DNA from: Planctomycetota bacterium
Lineage (GTDB): Bacteria; Planctomycetota; UBA1135; UBA2386
Direction of reading: 5' to 3'
DNA: 11,237 nt
NCBI GenBank assembly: GCA_016793305.1
Contig: JAEUHU010000319.1
Location: 1-11,237 of the forward strand
The notes beneath the pieces were generated by a model that worked only from the letters and a program-made list of their open reading frames with translations, was not told the origin of the DNA and did not search any database. Below, piece after piece: positions 6,559 through 11,237 of this stretch; positions within the stretch are counted from its first letter, which is position 1, and every line of letters begins with the position of its first letter. Position numbers and translations under genes: made by a program.

Positions 6559-7544
6559 TTCTGCAGCGTCCGCACGGCGAACGTCACCTTCTCGCTGCTC
6601 GCCGGCAGGGTCGGGTCGGCGAGGAACTTGCGGAAGTCGGCCTTCGCGTCGTCGAGCCGGCCCAGTTCGAGCAGCACCCGGCCGCGGTTGTAGTAGTCGG
6701 GGAACCGCTTCGGATCGAGTTCGAGCACCCGGTTCAGCTGGTCGAGCGCCGCCTGGAACTGCTTCTGCTCGTAGTAGAACTGGCCGACCAGGCCGCGCAC
6801 TTCCATCTCCTCTTCGCGCAGGTTCTGCAGCCACTGCAGCTGCTCCTGCTCGAACCCAGCGTCGCCGGTCTGCTCGATGCGCCGCTGGGTGAGGTCCTGG
6901 GCGGCCTTGGCCTGTTCGAAGTAGGCGTCCGCTTCGCTGGTGAAGCGCGGCGTGTCGCCGAGGTCGCGGGCCACCTGCATGCGGTGGTTGTGCGCGACCC
7001 GCAGCACTTCGCCACGCTCGATCAGCACGTCGAACAGCTCGCCGGCCTGCGTCAGCTTCTGCTTGGCGAGGTCGCGTTCGCCTTCGGCCTGCTGCACCAG
7101 GGCCTGCTGCTCGTCGGGCTTGGCGCGCGCTGCCTGGCCGGCGAGGCGGATGGTCTCACCGAGATGCCGACGACCTTGCTTCTGCAGGGCGAGCCCGTAG
7201 CTCAGCAACAGGTAGGGTTCGTGGTTCCGGCTGGAGCGCTGCTCGAAGACCTGCTCGAGCAGACGGGTCGCCTCGTCGAGCTTCTGGTGGTCGGTGCTCG
7301 TCGCCGTGCCCGACAGCTGCAGCATCACGCTCGCCTTCAACGAGGTCAGCTTGTAGTCGTCCGGCTCGATCTCGAGGCCTCGTTCGATCTGGTCGAGTGC
7401 CTGCACCAGGTGGTTGCGGTCGTAGTAGAGCAGGGCGCGTGCCTGGAAGTCGGCGAGGCGTTGCTGGTCTTCGGACGAGAGCGACGAACAAGCGGCCAGC
7501 AGGGCCAGCAGGAGGACGGATCGGCGCATCGGGTGGGGCGGCAT
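6555..7544 (-). CDS. TPR-containing lipoprotein
   Basis: This is a 329-residue protein. The N-terminus is a lipoprotein signal: MRR, a Leu/Ala core and the lipobox LAAC with Cys at 19, so it is probably anchored in the envelope. The mature part is almost all helical. A TPR-like pair is visible near residues 30-75 ([36 protein letters not shown]). A clear C-terminal TPR unit has [19 protein letters not shown] and [20 protein letters not shown]. Such repeats mediate protein-protein contacts; no partner can be named. I chose ATG 7544 over ATG 7529 because it gives an 18-residue signal before the Cys, against an unusually short 13; neither has a clear Shine-Dalgarno sequence. Its stop overlaps the rnpA start, making it the first gene of a three-gene operon. 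TATCCT on the minus strand at 7566-7561 is a possible -10 box. Confidence 0.8.
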   Translation of the reverse strand: MPPHPMRRSVLLLALLAACSSLSSEDQQRLADFQARALLYYDRNHLVQALDQIERGLEIEPDDYKLTSLKASVMLQLSGTATSTDHQKLDEATRLLEQVFEQRSSRNHEPYLLLSYGLALQKQGRRHLGETIRLAGQAARAKPDEQQALVQQAEGERDLAKQKLTQAGELFDVLIERGEVLRVAHNHRMQVARDLGDTPRFTSEADAYFEQAKAAQDLTQRRIEQTGDAGFEQEQLQWLQNLREEEMEVRGLVGQFYYEQKQFQAALDQLNRVLELDPKRFPDYYNRGRVLLELGRLDDAKADFRKFLADPTLPASSEKVTFAVRTLQK

Positions 7545-7645
7545 CGGAGGGGTTTGGCGGAGGATACGGGTGCCCGGGCTCGCCTGTCGAGCGCTGGGGC
7601 CCCGCAGGTCACCAACTCGTCCGACGGGGCGTCGCGCGTCGCGCC

Positions 7646-7673
7646 TTGTCAGGCCTCGAGGTTCAGCTACCGT
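7646..7673 (+). promoter_or_regulatory. Candidate promoter for the Gfo/Idh/MocA gene (TTGTCA-N16-TACCGT)
   Basis: TTGTCA (7646-7651) is one base from the TTGACA -35 consensus, and TACCGT (7668-7673) lies 16 bases further on. The pair sits in the 166-base gap between the divergent lipoprotein and oxidoreductase genes, 37 bases before the ATG. The -10 resembles the TAnCGT hexamers at 502, 9115 and 10886. Confidence 0.45.
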
Positions 7674-7710
7674 TCGCCAGCCGGAGTTCGCCCCGCTCCG
7701 CCCTCGACCC

Positions 7711-9009
7711 ATGCCGACCGAGCCATCGCGCCGTTCGTTCCTGCGCCGTTCTGCCGCCGCCGCTGCGGCCCTGTCGACGAGCGGCTCGCTGGCCGCGCTG
7801 CATGCGGCCGGACCGGTCCACCAGGACGGTGGCAAGCTGAAGATCGGCGTGGTCGGCATCGGCGGGCGCGGCAGCGGGGCCGCCGTGCAGGCGGTGCGCG
7901 CCCACAAGGAGAACGTGCTGCACGCGGTCGGGGACGCGTTCGTCGATCGCCTCGAGAACGCGCTCGGCGACATCCAGGAGACGCTCGCCGGCGAGGGCCG
8001 CAAGGCCCAGTTCGACGTGCCGAAGGAACGGCGCTTCGTCGGGCTCGACGCGATCGACAAGGTGCTGGCGACCGGCGTCGACGCGGTGGTGCTGGCGTCG
8101 CCGCCCGGCTTCCGGCCGATGCAGATCGAGAAGGCGGTCGCGGCCGGCGTGCACGTGTTCGCCGAGAAGCCGATCGCGACCGACGCGCCCGGCGTGCGGC
8201 GCGTGCTCGCGGCCTGCCAGCTGGCGAAGCAGAAGGGCCTGTCGATCGTCAGTGGGCTCTGCTACCGCTACCACGACGGCCGCCGCGCGATCGTGCAGCG
8301 CCTGCAGGACGGCGCGATCGGTCAGGTGCTGTCGATGCACGGCAACTACATCACCGGCGAGCTGTGGCACTTCGACCGGCAGGAGGGCCAGAGCGAACTC
8401 GAGTGGCAGCTGCGCAACTGGCTCTACTACCCGTGGCTGTCGGGCGACCTGATCGCCGAGCAGCACATCCACACGCTCGACGTGATGATGTGGATCAAGC
8501 AGGACGTGCCGCCGGTCGCTGCGGTGTCGCTCGGCGGGCGCCAGTCGCGCACCGACCCGAAGTTCGGCACCGTGTTCGACCACTTCGCGACCATCTACGA
8601 GTGGGAGGACGGCACACGCGGGCACAGCTACTGCCGGCAGCAGGCGAAGTGCTGGCGCGACGTCAACGAGTACATCGTCGGCACCGCGGGGCGTGCGAAC
8701 GTGTTCCAGCACCAGATCGTCGGCCAGCACGACTGGCGCTACGAAGGACCGATCCGCGACATGTACCAGGCCGAGCACGACGAGATGTTCGCCGCCTTGC
8801 GCGCCGGCAAGCGCATCGACAACGGCGACTACATGTGCCGCAGCACGCTGATGGCGCTGATGGGCCGCATGGCCGCCTACACCGGCCAGCGCATCACCTG
8901 GGAGCAGGCGTGGAACAGCAAGGAGGTGCTGATGCCCGACCGGCTCGCGTTCGACGAGCCACCGCCGAAGAGCGAGGTCGCACGGCCGGGCTACACGCCG
9001 TTCGTCTGA
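7711..9009 (+). CDS. Tat-exported Gfo/Idh/MocA family oxidoreductase
   Basis: This 432-residue NAD(P)-dependent oxidoreductase has a Tat signal: S-R-R-S-F-L-R at 6-12, then an Ala-rich core and a likely cleavage near LHAA. The Rossmann nucleotide-binding strand and loop is KIGVVGIGGRGSG (44-56), followed by VDAVVLASPPGFRP and the family's FAEKPIATD with E152-K153-P154. The second domain has GLCYRYHDGRRAIVQRL and GDLIAEQHIHTLDVMMW, whose histidines fit the catalytic or sugar-binding site. The family oxidises or isomerises sugars, inositols and similar polyols. Tat-exported members are expanded in planctomycetes, where the cofactor is loaded before export. No transporter or sugar gene lies nearby, so the substrate is unknown. 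ATG 7711 is chosen because it places the twin-arginine motif near the N-terminus; the frame is open 141 bases further upstream, but that part reads as noncoding. No Shine-Dalgarno sequence is visible. Confidence 0.9.
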   Translation: MPTEPSRRSFLRRSAAAAAALSTSGSLAALHAAGPVHQDGGKLKIGVVGIGGRGSGAAVQAVRAHKENVLHAVGDAFVDRLENALGDIQETLAGEGRKAQFDVPKERRFVGLDAIDKVLATGVDAVVLASPPGFRPMQIEKAVAAGVHVFAEKPIATDAPGVRRVLAACQLAKQKGLSIVSGLCYRYHDGRRAIVQRLQDGAIGQVLSMHGNYITGELWHFDRQEGQSELEWQLRNWLYYPWLSGDLIAEQHIHTLDVMMWIKQDVPPVAAVSLGGRQSRTDPKFGTVFDHFATIYEWEDGTRGHSYCRQQAKCWRDVNEYIVGTAGRANVFQHQIVGQHDWRYEGPIRDMYQAEHDEMFAALRAGKRIDNGDYMCRSTLMALMGRMAAYTGQRITWEQAWNSKEVLMPDRLAFDEPPPKSEVARPGYTPFV

Positions 9010-9034
9010 TGGGGTGACGCAGGAGGCTCCCCGG

Positions 9035-9130
9035 ATGGAACGCGCTGCTGCCGTTGCCATCGGCCGGACGGGCGTGAACCTCGACCTTCCCCGACCTGGT
9101 CCTGCGGTCCAGGGTATCGTTGTTCCGTGA
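9035..9130 (+). CDS. Possible 31-residue small ORF with perfect Shine-Dalgarno sequence
   Basis: AGGAGG at 9021-9026 lies 8 bases before an ATG at 9035, the best ribosome-binding sequence in the window. The frame runs 31 codons to a TGA at 9128-9130, which overlaps the GTG at 9127 of the downstream frame as GTGA, the same coupling seen at rnpA and yidD. The peptide has no transmembrane segment or known motif. About 12 of its 31 codons end in A or T, far more than in the clear genes around it, which argues against long-conserved coding. It may be a leader peptide, a chance ORF, or just a misplaced Shine-Dalgarno match. Confidence 0.25.
   Translation: MERAAAVAIGRTGVNLDLPRPGPAVQGIVVP
9095..9113. 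repeat. Short imperfect inverted repeat upstream of the DUF5658-like gene
   Basis: CCTGGTCC (9095-9102), loop TGC, GGTCCAGG (9106-9113): seven of eight pairs match. No T-run follows, so it is a poor intrinsic terminator. It lies immediately upstream of the TATCGT at 9115 and could be an operator or mRNA hairpin; chance is also possible. Confidence 0.3.
9115..9120 (+). promoter_or_regulatory. Candidate -10 box TATCGT for the DUF5658-like gene
   Basis: TATCGT matches the TAnCGT hexamers seen before three other genes in the window. No TTG-type -35 stands 16-18 bases upstream, so support is weaker here. Transcription would begin near 9127, giving a leader of about 30 bases to ATG 9157, or no leader if GTG 9127 is the start. 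Confidence 0.3.
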
Positions 9131-9156
9131 CGACCTTCGCACTGGAGAACCTCTCG

Positions 9157-9627
9157 ATGGCGATGGGCAGCGACGACCTGGTGGTGGGCCTCGACGAACG
9201 GCGCAACGGCCCTGATCGCCGCCATCGGCCGACGCCGATGTGGAGCCGCTACGTGCTGTCCGGCGGGCGTCGTCGCGCGGTGCGGCGCACCAGCGAACGC
9301 GACGGTGCGTTCGTCGACATCCATGGCTGGCGGATCCTGCTCGCCGTCACTGCGATCCTGGCGCTGAACCTGCTCGACGCGTGGTTCACGCTGTTGTTCC
9401 TGTCGCACGGCGGCCAGGAACTGAACCCGCTGGTGCAGAAGGTGCTCGACCTCGGCGGCCATCCGTGGCCGTTCGTGCTGATGAAGACGGTCGGCATCGG
9501 TGTGCTGTGCACCTTCCTGGTCGTCACCAAGAACTTCCGCGCCGCGCGCATCGGTCTGTGGTTCGTGCTGATCGGCTACGGTCTGCTGCTCGGCTGGCAT
9601 CTCGTGCTCTACCAGTACCTGCCGTGA
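9157..9627 (+). CDS. DUF5658-like three-TM membrane protein
   Basis: This is a 156-residue protein. The cytoplasmic N-terminal part is strongly basic, with ERRNGPDRRHRPTPMWSRY (14-32) and GGRRRAVRR (36-44). Three transmembrane segments follow at about 58-82, 104-123 and 131-153. TM1 contains NLLDAWFT (D74), the loop has HGGQELNPL (E88, N90, P91), and TM2 begins with K110. This NxxDxxFT...E-x-NP...K arrangement is what I associate with DUF5658, a family of unknown function. I chose ATG 9157 because GGAGA at 9144-9148 lies 8 bases before it; GTG 9127 in the same frame would add 10 residues and has no Shine-Dalgarno sequence but would be coupled to a possible small ORF. A glycosyltransferase gene begins 34 bases downstream and may be co-transcribed. 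Membrane protein: sure; family: fairly sure; function: unknown. Confidence 0.7.
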   Translation: MAMGSDDLVVGLDERRNGPDRRHRPTPMWSRYVLSGGRRRAVRRTSERDGAFVDIHGWRILLAVTAILALNLLDAWFTLLFLSHGGQELNPLVQKVLDLGGHPWPFVLMKTVGIGVLCTFLVVTKNFRAARIGLWFVLIGYGLLLGWHLVLYQYLP

Positions 9628-9661
9628 CCCGTCGCGAGCGTGCGGGCATGATGCCGCGCGC

Positions 9662-10888
9662 ATGAACGACGCCGACGGTGCCGCACCGAGCCGAGCCCCG
9701 TTGCGGGTGCTGCGCATCCTGACGCGGCCGAACCTCGGCGGCCCGACGCGCCAGGCGATCGCCCTGTGGCACGCACTCACGGAGCAATCCGTCGCCACGC
9801 TGCTGGTCACTGGTGCGGTCGGCGCCGGCGAGACGCTTCTGTCACCAGCCGAGCACGGTGTGCCCGTGATCGGCTGGGACGAAGCCCTGCGGGCCGGCCG
9901 CGACGCGGTCGGCTGGCTGCAGCTCCCCGAACTCGGCCGACGGCTTGCGCCCTGGGCGGATCTCCGGGCGATGCGAGCCCTGCGCACGCTGCTGCGGAGC
10001 CACGTTCCCGACGTCGTGCACACGCACACCAGCAAGGCCGGCTGGCTCGGCCGGCGGGCCGCGCGGGTGGTGCCCGGCGTGCGCCTCGTGCACACCTTCC
10101 ACGGTCACGTGCTGCAGGACTACTTCCCGGCCCCGTTCGGCTGGCTGCTGGCGCGACTCGAACGGCGCCTGGCGCGGCGCACCGACGTGCTGTGTGCGGT
10201 CAGCGACAGCTGCGCCGACGAACTGGCGGCGGCCGGGGTCGCGCCGCGCGCGCGCTTCGTGGTCGTGCCGCCGGCGGTCGCGGTGCCGCCCGGTCTGGCG
10301 CGCGAGCAGGCCCGGGTCGTGCTCGGGATCCCCGCCGACCAGCTGCGGGTCGTCTGTGCGGGGCGGCTGGTGCCGATCAAGCGCGTCGGCGACTTCGTCG
10401 CGGCGGTGGCGCAGGTCGAGGGGCTCTACGGCGACGTGGTCGGCGATGGCCCCGAGCACGCCGTGCTGGCGCGGGCTGCCGCCTCGGCGCAAGGCCGGGT
10501 ACGGCTGTGGCCTGGGCGGCCGGGCCTGCCGAGCGAACTGTCGGCCTACGACGCGCTGGTGCTGCCGAGCGTGCGCGAAGGCCTGCCGCTGGTCGCCGTC
10601 GAAGCGTTCGCCGCCGGCGTGCCGGTGGTCGGCTACGACGTGCCGGGTGTGCGCGACGCGGTGCGGCTCGGCGGTGGCACGCTGGTGCCGGCGGCAGCCG
10701 GACCGGCGGGACTCGCGGCAGCGCTGCGACAACTGCTGGCCTCCCAGCAGCTGCGTGCGCAGGCGGTAGCGGCGGGCCGGGCGGCGCTCGCTCGCTTCGC
10801 CCCGGCTGCCGTCGCCGCCGAGCTCGACGCGCTCTACCGGGTCGGGTGCTCTGCCGGTGGGAGTTGCCGGGACGAACCGCGGGACTAG
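9662..10888 (+). CDS. GT4 family (GT-B fold) glycosyltransferase
   Basis: This 408-residue protein has the two Rossmann-like halves of a GT-B enzyme. The N-terminal, acceptor-side half has RVLRILTRPNLGGPTRQ (15-31), DVVHTHTSKAGWLGRRAA and LVHTFHGHVLQDYF. The C-terminal, nucleotide-sugar half has VCAGRLVPIKR, with R235 and K240 in the R-x4-K spacing that contacts the diphosphate, and VREGLPLVAVEAFAAGVPVVG with the E306-x7-E314 pair of GT4 retaining enzymes. It would transfer a sugar from a nucleotide donor to a glycolipid, polysaccharide or protein. Donor and acceptor cannot be told from the sequence. No signal peptide or membrane span, so it acts in the cytoplasm or at the inner membrane face. 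ATG 9662 has no Shine-Dalgarno sequence. It is a lone transferase here, with no polysaccharide cluster around it. Confidence 0.9.
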   Translation: MNDADGAAPSRAPLRVLRILTRPNLGGPTRQAIALWHALTEQSVATLLVTGAVGAGETLLSPAEHGVPVIGWDEALRAGRDAVGWLQLPELGRRLAPWADLRAMRALRTLLRSHVPDVVHTHTSKAGWLGRRAARVVPGVRLVHTFHGHVLQDYFPAPFGWLLARLERRLARRTDVLCAVSDSCADELAAAGVAPRARFVVVPPAVAVPPGLAREQARVVLGIPADQLRVVCAGRLVPIKRVGDFVAAVAQVEGLYGDVVGDGPEHAVLARAAASAQGRVRLWPGRPGLPSELSAYDALVLPSVREGLPLVAVEAFAAGVPVVGYDVPGVRDAVRLGGGTLVPAAAGPAGLAAALRQLLASQQLRAQAVAAGRAALARFAPAAVAAELDALYRVGCSAGGSCRDEPRD

Positions 10889-10891
10889 CGT
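10864..10891 (+). promoter_or_regulatory. Candidate promoter for the terminal lipoprotein gene (TTGCCG-N16-TAGCGT)
   Basis: TTGCCG (10864-10869), a 16-base spacer and TAGCGT (10886-10891) overlap the end of the glycosyltransferase gene. TAGCGT is identical to the hexamer before mrfA. The ATG at 10901 is only 9 bases further on, so the transcript would have almost no leader. Confidence 0.4.
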
Positions 10892-10900
10892 TGGGGAACC

Positions 10901-11237
10901 ATGCCGCTCCCGATGCTGCGTTGCGCGTTCCTGCTGCCGGCCGTGCTCGGGCTCGGTGCGTGCGACCTCGAAGTGCGGTCGACGCGTTCGGCGGACGTCG
11001 TACCGGCAGCACTGCAGGGCGAATGGGAGGGCACCTGGTCGGGGGCTGCGGGCAGCGGCGGCACCCTGACCCTGCAGGTGCAGCAGTTCGATGCGGAGCC
11101 GCTGGTGTCGATCCGGATCGACAACCCGTGCCTGGAAGCGCGCGAGTACCAGCTCGTGATCGGCCTCGCCAGCGTCGAGCTGCGTCGCGACGGCGAGCCG
11201 GTGTTCGTCGGGGTGCTCGGCGAAGGCCGCACGCTGA
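10901..11237 (+). CDS. Putative lipoprotein, 3' truncated
   Basis: The frame opens at ATG 10901, 12 bases after the glycosyltransferase stop, and is still open at the right edge after 112 codons. Residues 1-20 form a lipoprotein signal: MLRC, a Leu/Val/Gly core and lipobox LGAC with Cys at 21. The mature part begins with a short linker, then LQGEWEGTWSG and alternating hydrophobic strands (GTLTLQVQQFD, LVSIRID, YQLVIGLASVELRR, EPVFVGVLG), suggesting a beta-rich, possibly barrel-like fold. I do not recognise a named family, and the C-terminus is missing. GGGGAA at 10893-10898 sits only 2 bases before the ATG, too close to be a standard ribosome site, so leaderless translation or coupling to the gene before is possible. 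Confidence 0.7.
   Translation, partial: MPLPMLRCAFLLPAVLGLGACDLEVRSTRSADVVPAALQGEWEGTWSGAAGSGGTLTLQVQQFDAEPLVSIRIDNPCLEAREYQLVIGLASVELRRDGEPVFVGVLGEGRTL

Noticed and set aside
7545..7710. Possible RNA gene or riboswitch in the divergent gap
   Set aside because: Apart from the promoter-like hexamers, I see no conserved stem arrangement or known RNA motif in these 166 bases.
9648..9665. Five-codon ORF whose stop overlaps the glycosyltransferase ATG as ATGA
   Set aside because: Too short to judge and without a ribosome site; chance is the simplest explanation.
7663..10095. Minus-strand open frame of about 810 codons opposite the oxidoreductase
   Set aside because: The opposite strand has Tat, Rossmann and EKP motifs in frame; the antisense frame reflects codon bias only.

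Overview
The window is about 70% GC with tightly packed genes, and nearly every codon in the clear genes ends in G or C. The best guess for the source is a planctomycete-like bacterium (Planctomycetota). The clues are a Tat-exported Gfo/Idh/MocA oxidoreductase, a DUF5658-like membrane protein, an Uma2 nuclease, and Gram-negative-style lipoprotein and signal-peptide genes. No rRNA or other phylogenetic marker is present, so this placement is inference. I see no tRNA, CRISPR array, insertion sequence, prophage gene or attachment site.

Layout. (1) 2-454, plus: the 3' end of an Uma2-type nuclease gene cut by the window edge. (2) 544-3832, plus: a two-gene DNA-repair unit, an MrfA/YprA-type helicase overlapping an MrfB/YprB-type DEDD exonuclease. 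A weak terminator candidate sits on the exonuclease stop codon. (3) 3917-5783, plus: three closely spaced genes, encoding an exported protein with STN/secretin-N-like domains, an ECF-like sigma factor, and a small arginine-rich single-pass membrane protein whose start overlaps the sigma stop. (4) 7544-5765, minus: a TPR lipoprotein, rnpA and yidD, each joined to the next by a 4-base GTGA stop/start overlap. This block converges on block 3, and the last genes of the two blocks overlap by 19 bases. (5) 7711-9009, plus: the Tat-exported oxidoreductase, divergent from block 4. (6) 9157-11237, plus: a DUF5658-like membrane protein, a GT4 glycosyltransferase, and a lipoprotein gene cut by the right edge.

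How the parts may work together. MrfA and MrfB are partners in a nucleotide-excision-like repair pathway known from Bacillus subtilis, and the overlapping arrangement here fits joint action. The sigma-factor block has the parts expected of an envelope-to-nucleus signalling unit, though that role is inferred. RnpA (tRNA 5' maturation) and YidD (membrane protein insertion) are usually found beside rpmH and yidC near the chromosome origin; here they follow a lipoprotein gene instead.

All stretches without a recognised gene are shorter than 300 bases. Four of them carry a shared promoter-like TAnCGT hexamer, preceded in three cases by a TTG-type hexamer at 16-17 bases. The gap after the oxidoreductase also holds a possible 31-residue ORF behind a perfect Shine-Dalgarno sequence. 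The most worthwhile leads are the DELR variant of helicase motif II, the sigma-factor module, the displaced rnpA-yidD pair and the recurrent promoter element.
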